This document shows, in pieces, positions 1-7,788 of a stretch of 10,688 bases of DNA (positions are counted from its first letter, which is position 1; each line of letters begins with the position of its first letter). The stretch is taken from the NCBI GenBank assembly GCA_006227775.1, contig SBFV01000390.1, positions 1-10,688 on the forward strand. Direction: 5' to 3'. The notes under the pieces are model-generated. The model was not told the origin of the DNA. It saw only the letters and a program-made list of their open reading frames with translations, and ran no database searches. The position numbers and the translations under genes are program-made. The stretch comes from Gammaproteobacteria bacterium. GTDB taxonomy: Bacteria; Pseudomonadota; Gammaproteobacteria; Chromatiales; Chromatiaceae.

Positions 1-168
1 GACCTGACGGTCCCAGGAGTTGTTGCCGGCCGCTTTCAGTGGCCCTTGCCAGAGTCGCCCCAAAAGGCGGCCTGAGCACACCCAGGCCCGCTCGCTACCT
101 GCAACGCTGACCAGTCCAGGCAGCAACCTCGACCGCCACCCTCATACCCCAGCCCAGGATTAACATCC
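1..168. other. Leader region with no recognisable gene
   Basis: Nothing here can be firmly assigned. One + frame is open from base 1 to a TGA at 73-75, which could be the last 24 codons of a gene cut by the window edge, but the peptide is not recognisable. An AGGA at 156-159 lies 9 nt before the ATG at 169 and is the likely ribosome binding site of the methyltransferase gene. No convincing -10/-35 pair was found. Confidence 0.4.
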
Positions 169-1368
<1,200 letters not shown>

Positions 1369-1400
1369 CCCCGGCTAAGCTGACGCTTTTCCGCATTCGT

Positions 1401-1420
1401 CCCCGCCAGGGAGGGCGGGG
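1401..1420. terminator. Hairpin in the convergent rlmI/dctM gap
   Basis: A 7-bp stem, CCCCGCC at 1401-1407 and GGCGGGG at 1414-1420, with a 6-nt loop lies between the two convergent stop codons (1368 and 1442). It could act on transcripts from either side. Neither strand shows a good T run after it, so a terminator role is only suggested by position. Confidence 0.35.
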
Positions 1421-1441
1421 AAGGTTCCTGGCCGCCGCGAC

Positions 1442-3349
1442 TTAACGCGCCGGCGTCGCCCAGTCGTCGTCAGGGGCGGAAGGACGCGGCCGCCCCACAC
1501 CAGAGTCGCCCGTCTGGCCGGCATCTTCCACCGCCGGCCCTGCCCCACCGGCAACGCCAGACTGGCTTTCCGCCGGCTGGACCCAGCCACCGTCGGCGGG
1601 CGTTCCCCAGTCGCCATCACGCGACTGGCCCGAGTCCTCCGCCGCCGGTTGATCTCCCTCGCCCGGGGCGGAGCTGCCCCAACCGCTATCTTGCCGCCCC
1701 CAACCACCACCGGTCTCGATCTGGATCTGGATGCTGTCCAGGTCCACCTCTGTTGCCTTGTCCAGGCCCATCGTCACGATCCCTGGGAAGGCGATGATGG
1801 TGGCGACCATGCTGAGCTGGATCAGGACGAAGGGGATTGCGCCCCGATAGATGTCGAGGGTCTTCACACCCTCCACCCGCCGGTGGGTGACCCGATCGAT
1901 GAAGGCCTGGCCCGGAGCCACGCTGCGCAGATAGAAGAGGGCGAAGCCGAAGGGCGGGGTCAGGAAGGAGGTTTGCAGGTTCATGGCCAGCAGGATGCCG
2001 AACCAGACCAGGTCGATGCCCAGCTTGTCCGCCACCGGCGCCAGCAGGGGCACCAGGATGAAGGCGATCTCGAAGAAGTCGATGAAGAAGCCCAGGCAGA
2101 AGACGACGAAATTGACGAACACCAGGAAACCAAGCTGGCCACCCGGCAGTTTGTCGAAAAGGTGCTCCACCCAAAGCTGCCCGTCGACGGCGGTGAAGGT
2201 GAAGCTGAACACGGTGGAACCGATGAGGATGAAAAGGACGAAGGTGGACAGCCGCGCCGTGGCCTCCAGGGCATGTTTGAGCAGACCCAGGCTGAGCTTG
2301 CGGCGGGCCAGGGCCATGACCAGGGCGCCGACGGCACCCATGGCCCCGCCCTCGGTCGGGGTGGCGACCCCAAGGAAGATGGTGCCCAGCACCAGAAAGA
2401 TGAGGATCAGCGGCGGGATCAGGACGAAGGTGACCCGCTCCGTGAGCCGGGACAACAGCCCCAGACCCAGGGCCTTATTGATCGTGGCGGCGAGAAAGGC
2501 CAGGACAGTCCCGCCGGTCAGGGTGACCACGATGGTTTCGTCCAGGGCGGGATTGACCTGGGCTCCCTGGATGCCGCCGAGGATCTCGCCGTAATGCCGG
2601 CCGAAGGCCACGGCGATGGCGGCGATGATCAGGGTGAAGACCCCCAGTGAGCGCAGGCCCGAGCTGCCATCGGGCTCGGCGTAGGTGCGCGCATCGGGTG
2701 GCAAGGCGGGGACCATCTGGGGCCTGAAGATGGCCAGAAGGATGATGAAGAGGGCGAACAAGCCCACCAGGGTAAAGGCCGGGATGAAGGCGCCCATGTA
2801 AAGGTCACCGACGCTGCGGCCGAGCTGATCGGCCAGAACGATCAGGACCAGCGAGGGAGGAATGATCTGCGCCAGGGTACCGGAAGCGGTGATGGCTCCG
2901 GCGGCAATGGCTCGACTATAGCCATAGCGCAGCATGATGGGCAGGGAGATCAGCCCCATGGAGATTACCGAGGCCGCCACCACGCCGGTGGTCGCCGCCA
3001 GCAGGGCGCCGACGAACAGCACCGCCAGGGCCACGCCGCCGCGGATGGGCCCGAAGACCTGGCCGACGGTATCGAGCAAGTCCTCGGCCATGCCGCTGCG
3101 CTCCAGAATCAGGCCCATGAGGGTGAAGAAGGGAATGGCCAGCAGGGTCTCGTTTTGCATGATCCCGAAGACCCGCAGGGGCAAGGCCTGAAAGAGGCTT
3201 GGCGGCAGTAGTCCTATCTCCATGCCGATGAAGCCCCAGGTCAGACCCACGGCCGCGAGGGAGAAGGCCACGGGAAAACCCGTGAGTAGAAAGATAAGCA
3301 AGGACCCGAACATCAATTCGGGGATATGGGCGGCGAGGATCGCGGTCAT
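1442..3349 (-). CDS. dctM: TRAP transporter large permease (DctM/TakM type) with Trp-rich C-terminal tail
   Basis: Large membrane subunit of a tripartite ATP-independent periplasmic transporter, the part that moves the substrate using an ion gradient. At 635 residues it is longer than the usual DctM of about 430. Family landmarks are GFPVAFS (24-30), ASGTLAQIIPPS (155-166), GVATPTEGGAMGA (327-339) and LTPPFGFALF (463-472), with many hydrophobic helices between them. Extra length comes from an added segment around 215-310, as in other long TakM-like members, and from a hydrophilic tail from about residue 547 to the end. The tail is rich in Gly, Asp, Gln, Pro and Ala, has five Trp (550, 557, 581, 589, 630) and a recurring DWGTPA/GWVQPA/DWATPA unit. 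The ATG overlaps the dctQ stop as ATGA, implying translational coupling. The gene is last in dctP-dctQ-dctM. The family is secure, the substrate is not. Confidence 0.9.
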   Translation of the reverse strand: MTAILAAHIPELMFGSLLIFLLTGFPVAFSLAAVGLTWGFIGMEIGLLPPSLFQALPLRVFGIMQNETLLAIPFFTLMGLILERSGMAEDLLDTVGQVFGPIRGGVALAVLFVGALLAATTGVVAASVISMGLISLPIMLRYGYSRAIAAGAITASGTLAQIIPPSLVLIVLADQLGRSVGDLYMGAFIPAFTLVGLFALFIILLAIFRPQMVPALPPDARTYAEPDGSSGLRSLGVFTLIIAAIAVAFGRHYGEILGGIQGAQVNPALDETIVVTLTGGTVLAFLAATINKALGLGLLSRLTERVTFVLIPPLILIFLVLGTIFLGVATPTEGGAMGAVGALVMALARRKLSLGLLKHALEATARLSTFVLFILIGSTVFSFTFTAVDGQLWVEHLFDKLPGGQLGFLVFVNFVVFCLGFFIDFFEIAFILVPLLAPVADKLGIDLVWFGILLAMNLQTSFLTPPFGFALFYLRSVAPGQAFIDRVTHRRVEGVKTLDIYRGAIPFVLIQLSMVATIIAFPGIVTMGLDKATEVDLDSIQIQIETGGGWGRQDSGWGSSAPGEGDQPAAEDSGQSRDGDWGTPADGGWVQPAESQSGVAGGAGPAVEDAGQTGDSGVGRPRPSAPDDDWATPAR

Positions 3350-4023
3350 TTGGCCTCACCTCCGAGGTGCCGGGAAGCGGCCGCGGCGACATCGCGGGCA
3401 TTGGCGGCCGCGCCGGTAACCTCATTACCAGTGCCTCCCCCTTCGGCGGCAGTGGAATCTCCCCGGCGCTCATGTTGAGGGACATTTTCCTCGCTCTTCT
3501 CCCCTTGGAGGGGATTGGGCCCGGCGCCGATCAGGAAGGCGAAGCGTTTGATGAGCTCGGCCAAGGCCTGGAGGCCCAGCAGCCCAAAGCCCAGTGGAAC
3601 CAGGGCGTAGATCGGCCAGCGGATGAGGCCGCCATAGTTCTGCGAGATCTCCCCGGAGACATAGGCCTGCCAGACATAGGCCCAGGACAGGTGAATCATG
3701 AAGCCGCATAGGGGCAACAGGAAGACCAGGATACCCGTGACATCGATCCAGTTGCGCGCGCGCATGGACAGCTTGCCCGCCAGGACATCGATCCGGACAT
3801 GGGCGTTCTCCATGAAGGTATAGCCGGCGCCGAGGAGAAAGACGGCGGCGAAGAGGTACCACTGGACCTCGAGGAAGGCATTGGAGCTGAAGTCGAAGGC
3901 CTTGCGGCCGACGGCGTTGAGGGCGCTGATGAGGACGGCGGCTAATACCAGCCAGGGGATCAGCTTGCCGAAGAGACCATTGACGCGGTCGATGAGGCGC
4001 GCCAGGCGCAGGAGGGTCTTCAT
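3346..4023 (-). CDS. dctQ: TRAP transporter small permease (DctQ type)
   Basis: Small membrane subunit that partners DctM in the inner membrane. With the start at 4023 the protein has 225 residues and begins MKTLLRLARLIDRVNGLFGK, typical of DctQ. Four hydrophobic segments lie at about 22-40, 53-71, 94-113 and 136-155, with the family-like FMENAHVRIDVL loop at 70-81. After residue 170 comes a hydrophilic tail of about 55 residues rich in Glu, Gly and Ala, longer than usual. An in-frame ATG at 4095 would add 24 Arg/Gly/Pro-rich residues unlike the family. Neither start has a clear Shine-Dalgarno sequence, so I chose the family-like N-terminus. The stop overlaps the dctM ATG by 4 bases. Confidence 0.87.
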   Translation of the reverse strand: MKTLLRLARLIDRVNGLFGKLIPWLVLAAVLISALNAVGRKAFDFSSNAFLEVQWYLFAAVFLLGAGYTFMENAHVRIDVLAGKLSMRARNWIDVTGILVFLLPLCGFMIHLSWAYVWQAYVSGEISQNYGGLIRWPIYALVPLGFGLLGLQALAELIKRFAFLIGAGPNPLQGEKSEENVPQHERRGDSTAAEGGGTGNEVTGAAANARDVAAAASRHLGGEAK

Positions 4024-4121
4024 GGGGCGGGCCCAGGACCGTCCGGAAAGCGCAACGCCAGGGCCAGATCCGTGGCGACGCCCGGCGTTGGGCATCCGCG
4101 GTCGCGGCAGGAGTTAGCGGA

Positions 4122-4157
4122 CCGGCCCTCGGGGGCGACCATGCCCCCGAGGGCCGG
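4122..4157 (-). terminator. Intercistronic dctP-dctQ hairpin (attenuator or mRNA stabiliser)
   Basis: A perfect 15-bp inverted repeat, arms 4122-4136 and 4143-4157 with the loop GACCAT (+ strand), lies 14 bases downstream of the dctP stop and about 100 bases before the dctQ start. There is no T run after it on the minus strand, so it is probably not a full terminator. Such hairpins after binding-protein genes commonly protect the upstream mRNA or cause partial termination, giving more binding protein than permease. That role here is inferred from position and stem strength. Confidence 0.6.
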
Positions 4158-4171
4158 GCAAAGATCGGGCG

Positions 4172-5254
4172 CTAGAGTTTCTGGGCGGCGAGGTATTGGG
4201 TGTAGTTGGCCTCCGCCACCGACTGCCATTGCACCTGCTGGGCCATGAAGCTCTTGTAATCAGGATAGACCTTTATCCAATTCGGGTTCTTCTCGTCCAG
4301 TTCCTTATACACCTCCTGCGCGGCCTTGAAGGCGGCATCCATGACATCCTTGGGGAAGCGGCTCAGCTTGGCCCCCTCGGCGACCAGTTGCTTGAGGGCG
4401 GCGGGGTTGCGGGCATCGTAGCGCGCCTGACACTGGACATGAGCGGCGGCCGCGGCCTGGGTGATGATGGCCTGATAATCCTTGGACAGGCTGTTCCACT
4501 TGTCGCTGTTGATGTAAATGGAGAACTGGGTGCTCCCCTCCCACCAGGCGGGGTAATAGTAGTAGGGCGCCACCTTGTGCAGGCCCAGCTTGAGGTCGTC
4601 GTAAGGGCCGATCCACTCGGAGGCATCGATGGTCCCCTTCTCCAGGGCCTGATAGATCTCGCCCGCCGGCAGGGTCTGTGCCACCAGGCCCAGCTTGGCC
4701 AGGACGCGACCGGCGAAGGCCGAGATGCGCATCTTCATGCCTTCCAGATCCTTGACCGACTTGATCTCCTTGCGATACCAACCGCCCATCTGGGCGCCGG
4801 TATTGCCGCAGGGGAAGTTGACGATGTTGTACTGGGCGTAAAAGTCCCGCAGCAGCTTCAGACCGTTGCCATCGTACATCCAGGCGGTCATGGGGCGTGA
4901 GGTCATGCCGAAGGGCACGGAGCAGTCGAGGGCGAAGGTCTCGTCCTTGCCGAAGAAATAGTAGGGGGCGGTATGGGCGCACTCCACGGTGCCCTGCTGG
5001 ATGGCATCGACCACGCCGAAGGCGGGGACGATCTCACCGGCAGGGTGAACCGAGATCTGGAAATTGCCCCCCGTGGCATCGGCGACATACTGGGCGAAGG
5101 ACTCGCTGGCGCCAAAGACGGTGTCAAGGGATTTCGGGAAGCTGGACGCCAGGCGCCAGCGGATGGGCTCCTGGGCCCGGACGAAGGCCGGGGCTATGCC
5201 GGTGGCCAGAATGCCGGCCATGCCGGCGCCTTGCAGGAAGGAACGACGTTCCAT
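4172..5254 (-). CDS. dctP: TRAP transporter substrate-binding protein (DctP/TakP type), Tat signal
   Basis: Periplasmic solute receptor of the TRAP system, 360 residues from the chosen start. The N-terminus MERRSFLQGAGMAG has a twin-arginine motif followed by a hydrophobic stretch and a probable cleavage near VRA-Q (27/28), so export through the Tat pathway is likely. DctP-family features include PAGEIVP (71-77), GNTGAQMGGWYRKEI (150-164), the LEGMKMRI segment with Arg176 (normally the carboxylate-binding arginine) and GTIDASEW with Glu213-Trp214. Gln155, Glu213 and Trp214 resemble residues I recall as coordinating Na+ in the 2-oxo-acid receptor TakP, so an oxo or hydroxy acid such as pyruvate is a reasonable substrate guess. 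The start at 5254 is preceded by GAGGGGG five bases upstream; an ATG at 5302 would add 16 residues before the Tat signal and is less likely. First gene of the operon, divergent from cbbL. Confidence 0.92.
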   Translation of the reverse strand: MERRSFLQGAGMAGILATGIAPAFVRAQEPIRWRLASSFPKSLDTVFGASESFAQYVADATGGNFQISVHPAGEIVPAFGVVDAIQQGTVECAHTAPYYFFGKDETFALDCSVPFGMTSRPMTAWMYDGNGLKLLRDFYAQYNIVNFPCGNTGAQMGGWYRKEIKSVKDLEGMKMRISAFAGRVLAKLGLVAQTLPAGEIYQALEKGTIDASEWIGPYDDLKLGLHKVAPYYYYPAWWEGSTQFSIYINSDKWNSLSKDYQAIITQAAAAAHVQCQARYDARNPAALKQLVAEGAKLSRFPKDVMDAAFKAAQEVYKELDEKNPNWIKVYPDYKSFMAQQVQWQSVAEANYTQYLAAQKL

Positions 5255-5289
5255 TTTTACCCCCTCGCGTTTAGCGTCATGATCGCCGT

Positions 5290-5302
5290 TGGTTTCAATC
5301 AA
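5290..5302. promoter_or_regulatory. Candidate LysR-type T-N11-A box near dctP
   Basis: T5290 and A5302 frame the 11-mer GGTTTCAATCA, which differs by one base from the 11-mer inside the stronger TTAT-N11-ATAA box at 5597-5615. The site lies 36 bases upstream of the dctP start on the minus strand. It lacks the wider palindrome of the other site, so it is weaker as an operator, but the matching interior is notable. Confidence 0.3.
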
Positions 5303-5596
5303 TCCCCGGGAATTTTAGGTTAGCGGGAAAGACATCACCAGCATCTTTCTCATCCCTAAGGGGGAAGGCGCGACCATTCATGCAAGCTGGCCGAGACGGG
5401 CGGTCCTCGATAGCGCTCAATCGCCATCCCCCCCACCCTGGGCAGACCGCCCACATGGACCTAGGCGGGCGAGGCAATCGTGCAAGGACAAATGGATCAA
5501 CGGAGGGGACCTGGAAAACCAGACCGGCTTTTGCACAGACCGGCGCTGGACCTTGCGATTCGCCTACTTCATTTCGCGGCGATACCAAATAATATC

Positions 5597-5615
5597 TTAT
5601 GGTTTCGATCAATAA
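5597..5615. promoter_or_regulatory. Candidate CbbR (LysR-type) operator TTAT-N11-ATAA
   Basis: TTAT at 5597-5600 and ATAA at 5612-5615 form a dyad with 11 bases between, containing the T-N11-A core of LysR-type regulators. CbbR, the usual activator of cbb operons, binds such sites upstream of the promoter. Here the dyad ends 7 bases before the proposed -35 at 5623, a typical activation position. No binding data are available; assignment to CbbR is inferred from the motif and its location before cbbL. Confidence 0.45.
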
Positions 5616-5622
5616 TCCTGAG

Positions 5623-5650
5623 TTGTGTTTATGAATGAAATGCTTATACT
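5623..5650 (+). promoter_or_regulatory. Candidate cbbL promoter
   Basis: The -10 candidate TATACT (5645-5650) matches the sigma-70 consensus at five of six positions. Sixteen bases upstream, TTGTGT (5623-5628) is a weak -35, as expected for an activator-dependent promoter. It lies in the AT-rich island next to the LysR-type dyad. The predicted start of transcription is about 5656-5658, leaving a leader of roughly 146 nt before cbbL. Confidence 0.5.
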
Positions 5651-5655
5651 GCCTT

Positions 5656-5714
5656 CCGTCGGGATGCACGGGCAGGGTTACCAGCCCCCTGGCAAGAATC
5701 CCGCATCACGACGG
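5656..5714 (+). other. Structured cbbL 5' leader (long-range stem)
   Basis: CCGTCGGGATGC at 5656-5667 can pair with GCATCACGACGG at 5703-5714: 11 of 12 positions pair, with one G-A mismatch. The arm starts at the predicted transcription start. Inside the 35-nt loop a small CCAG-CCCC-CTGG hairpin (5681-5692) is possible. A stem at the extreme 5' end can stabilise an abundant mRNA; that role is inferred. Confidence 0.45.
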
Positions 5715-5802
5715 TCCTGCAACCAGCAAAAAACCTAAGGCTGGCTCAGACCCGGCCCCAGGGTTAACAGCCAATAACTCAATTTTGTAGCGGAGACAAG
5801 GC

Positions 5803-7221
5803 ATGGCAAAGACTTACAGCGCGGGCGTGAAGGAGTACCGCGAGACTTACTGGATGCCCCATTACACCCCCAAGGACACGGATATCCTGGCGTGCTTCAA
5901 GATCACCCCGCAGCCGGGCGTGCCCCGTGAGGAGGCCGCCGCCGCCGTCGCCGCCGAGTCCTCCACCGGCACCTGGACCACGGTGTGGACCGACCTGCTG
6001 ACCGACCTCGACTATTACAAGGGCCGTGCCTACTCCATCGAGGACGTCCCGGGCGACGACACCTGCTTCTACGCCTTCATCGCCTACCCCATCGATCTGT
6101 TCGAGGAAGGCTCGGTCGTCAACGTCTTCACCTCCCTGGTGGGCAACGTCTTCGGCTTCAAGGCCGTTCGCGCCCTGCGGCTGGAGGACGTGCGCTTCCC
6201 CATCGCCTATGTCATGACCTGCAATGGCCCGCCTCATGGCATCCAGGTCGAGCGCGACATCATGAACAAGTACGGACGTCCCCTGCTGGGCTGCACCATC
6301 AAGCCCAAGCTCGGCCTGTCCGCCAAGAACTATGGCCGCGCCGTCTACGAGTGCCTGCGCGGTGGCCTGGACTTCACCAAGGACGACGAGAACGTCAACT
6401 CCCAGCCCTTCATGCGGTGGCGCCAGCGCTTCGACTTCGTCATGGACGCCATCCGCAAGGCCGAGGATGAGACCGGCGAGCGCAAGGGCCATTACCTGAA
6501 CGTCACCGCCCCCACCCCGGAAGAGATGTACAAGCGGGCCGAGTACGCCAAGGAAATCGGCGCGCCCATCATCATGCACGACTACATCACCGGCGGCTTC
6601 TGCGCCAACACCGGCCTGGCCCAGTGGTGTCGCGACAACGGCCTGCTGCTGCACATCCATCGCGCCATGCACGCCGTGCTCGACCGCAACCCCCATCACG
6701 GCATCCATTTCCGCGTCCTGACCAAGATCTTGCGCCTGTCCGGCGGTGACCACCTGCACACCGGTACCGTGGTGGGCAAGCTCGAGGGCGACCGCGAGTC
6801 GACCCTGGGCTGGATCGACCTGCTGCGGGAGTCCTATGTCAAGGAGGATCGCAGCCGCGGCATCTTCTTCGACCAGGACTGGGGCTCCATGCCTGGCGCC
6901 TTCGCCGTCGCCTCCGGTGGTATCCACGTCTGGCACATGCCCGCCTTGGTCACCATCTTCGGTGATGACTCCGTCCTCCAGTTCGGTGGTGGCACCCTGG
7001 GCCATCCTTGGGGCAACGCCGCCGGCGCCGCGGCCAACCGTGTCGCTCTCGAGGCCTGCGTCGAGGCCCGCAACCAGGGCGTCGCCATCGAGAAGGAAGG
7101 CAAGGAGGTCCTCACCAAGGCTGCCGCCAGCAGCCCCGAGCTCAAGATCGCCATGGAGACCTGGAAAGAGATCAAGTTCGAGTTCGACACCGTCGACAAG
7201 CTGGACGTGGCCCACAAGTAA
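5803..7221 (+). CDS. cbbL: RuBisCO form IA large subunit
   Basis: Catalytic subunit of ribulose-1,5-bisphosphate carboxylase/oxygenase, the CO2-fixing enzyme of the Calvin cycle; with CbbS it forms the cytosolic L8S8 enzyme. The length of 472 residues is normal for form IA. Active-site residues are present: TIKPKLGL with Lys167 and Lys169, GGLDFTKDDE with the carbamylated Lys193 and metal ligands Asp195 and Glu196, HIHRAMHA with His286-Arg287, and loop 6 GTVVGKLEGD with Lys326. An acidic segment IEDVPGDD (79-86) is where the aspartate contacted by CbbO in Acidithiobacillus RuBisCO (Asp82 there, from memory) would be expected. The ATG at 5803 is preceded by GGAG with 7 nt spacing. cbbS follows after 90 bases. 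The presence of cbbQ and cbbO and the absence of carboxysome genes suggest the IAq class, an inference from context. Confidence 0.98.
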   Translation: MAKTYSAGVKEYRETYWMPHYTPKDTDILACFKITPQPGVPREEAAAAVAAESSTGTWTTVWTDLLTDLDYYKGRAYSIEDVPGDDTCFYAFIAYPIDLFEEGSVVNVFTSLVGNVFGFKAVRALRLEDVRFPIAYVMTCNGPPHGIQVERDIMNKYGRPLLGCTIKPKLGLSAKNYGRAVYECLRGGLDFTKDDENVNSQPFMRWRQRFDFVMDAIRKAEDETGERKGHYLNVTAPTPEEMYKRAEYAKEIGAPIIMHDYITGGFCANTGLAQWCRDNGLLLHIHRAMHAVLDRNPHHGIHFRVLTKILRLSGGDHLHTGTVVGKLEGDRESTLGWIDLLRESYVKEDRSRGIFFDQDWGSMPGAFAVASGGIHVWHMPALVTIFGDDSVLQFGGGTLGHPWGNAAGAAANRVALEACVEARNQGVAIEKEGKEVLTKAAASSPELKIAMETWKEIKFEFDTVDKLDVAHK

Positions 7222-7242
7222 ACCACCGTCAGCCAGCCGCCA

Positions 7243-7261
7243 CCCCGGTCAGGCGCCGGGG
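7243..7261 (+). other. Hairpin in the cbbL-cbbS spacer
   Basis: CCCCGG (7243-7248) and CCGGGG (7256-7261) form a 6-bp stem with a 7-nt loop, 22 bases after the cbbL stop. There is no T run, so readthrough to cbbS is expected. It may mark a processing or stabilising site that sets the balance of the two subunits. The stem is short, and GC-rich DNA makes chance stems common. Confidence 0.3.
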
Positions 7262-7311
7262 CGGACATCGAACCCCAGCGAACCGAACAACCTATTCAGA
7301 GGAATACACCA

Positions 7312-7668
7312 ATGAGCGAAATGCAGGACTACAAGTCCAGTCTGAGCGATGTCAGCAGCCGTAAGTTCGAGACCTTCTCCTACCTCCCCGAGATGGACCA
7401 GGAACGCATCCGCAAGCAGGTCCAGTACATCGTCGGCAAGGGCTGGAACCCGGCCATCGAGCATACCGAGCCCGAGAACGCCTTCGACTACTATTGGTAC
7501 ATGTGGAAGCTGCCCATGTTCGGCGAGACCGACGTGGACAAGATCCTGGCCGAGGCCGAGGCCTGCCACAAGGCCCATCCCAACAACCATGTCCGGCTGA
7601 TCGGTTACGACAACTACGCCCAGTCCAAGGGCGCCGAGATGGTGGTCTTCCGCGGCAAGCCGGTCTGA
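7312..7668 (+). CDS. cbbS: RuBisCO form IA small subunit
   Basis: Small subunit of form I RuBisCO, 118 residues, which caps and stabilises the L8 core and is needed for full activity. The family is clear from RKFETFSYLPEMDQERIRKQ near the N-terminus, GWNPAIEHTEPE, the aromatic run FDYYWYMWKLPMFGETD, and the C-terminal NNHVRLIGYDNYAQSKG segment. The ATG at 7312 is preceded by AGAGGA (7298-7303) with 8 nt spacing. It is co-directional with cbbL and probably on the same mRNA. A strong terminator follows after 120 bases, so cbbLS appears to be a two-gene transcription unit. Confidence 0.97.
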   Translation: MSEMQDYKSSLSDVSSRKFETFSYLPEMDQERIRKQVQYIVGKGWNPAIEHTEPENAFDYYWYMWKLPMFGETDVDKILAEAEACHKAHPNNHVRLIGYDNYAQSKGAEMVVFRGKPV

Positions 7669-7713
7669 CGCCAGACCGACCGCGCGACCGGCGGCCAGCC
7701 GCGACCGACCCGA

Positions 7714-7743
7714 CCTTGCCACCCGATCGGCCTGGTGGCAAGG
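7714..7743 (+). terminator. First hairpin after cbbS
   Basis: A perfect 10-bp stem, CCTTGCCACC (7714-7723) and GGTGGCAAGG (7734-7743), has a 10-nt loop and only TTT after it. It lies 45 bases after the cbbS stop. It could be a weak terminator or a 3' stabilising structure that blocks exonucleases; the short T run makes full termination here unlikely. Confidence 0.55.
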
Positions 7744-7788
7744 TTTGGGAACCAAGTGAGCGGTGGTATTGCCGGGGCACTGCCCAAT

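Larger units (their letters stand above)
5255..5802. other. Divergent dctP-cbbL regulatory region, no gene seen
   Basis: This gap of 548 bases lies between two divergent starts. A stretch from about 5585 to 5655 is much richer in A and T than the rest of the window and holds the candidate operator and promoter listed separately. The motif GGTTTCRATCAAT occurs at both ends (5291-5303 and 5601-5613). Short open frames here (for example 5295-5669 on minus and 5380-5592 on plus) give compositionally odd peptides and lack ribosome binding sites, so I do not call them genes. No gene for the regulator CbbR is in the window. Confidence 0.7.

Noticed and set aside
1..75. C-terminal end of an upstream gene
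   Set aside because: A 24-codon open frame ending in TGA exists, but the peptide is unrecognisable and too short to support a gene.
1649..2650. A 333-codon open frame on the + strand opposite dctM
   Set aside because: It lies antisense to a clear membrane permease; the product is a charged, low-complexity Asp/Gly/Gln/Glu peptide typical of a mirror frame in GC-rich DNA.
5291..5303. ATTGAAAC-like end of a CRISPR repeat on the minus strand
   Set aside because: It is a single short match with no repeated units nearby; a regulatory motif explains it better.
5312..5317. TAAAAT on the minus strand as a -10 for dctP
   Set aside because: No acceptable -35 lies 16-18 bases upstream, so I do not call a dctP promoter.
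5295..5669. A 124-codon minus-strand frame in the dctP-cbbL gap
   Set aside because: It covers the promoter region, has no clear ribosome binding site, and its peptide is unrecognisable and compositionally odd.
5779..7215. A 478-codon open frame on the minus strand opposite cbbL
   Set aside because: It is the mirror of RuBisCO codons; the Val/Leu/Gly/Asp-rich peptide has no recognisable domain.
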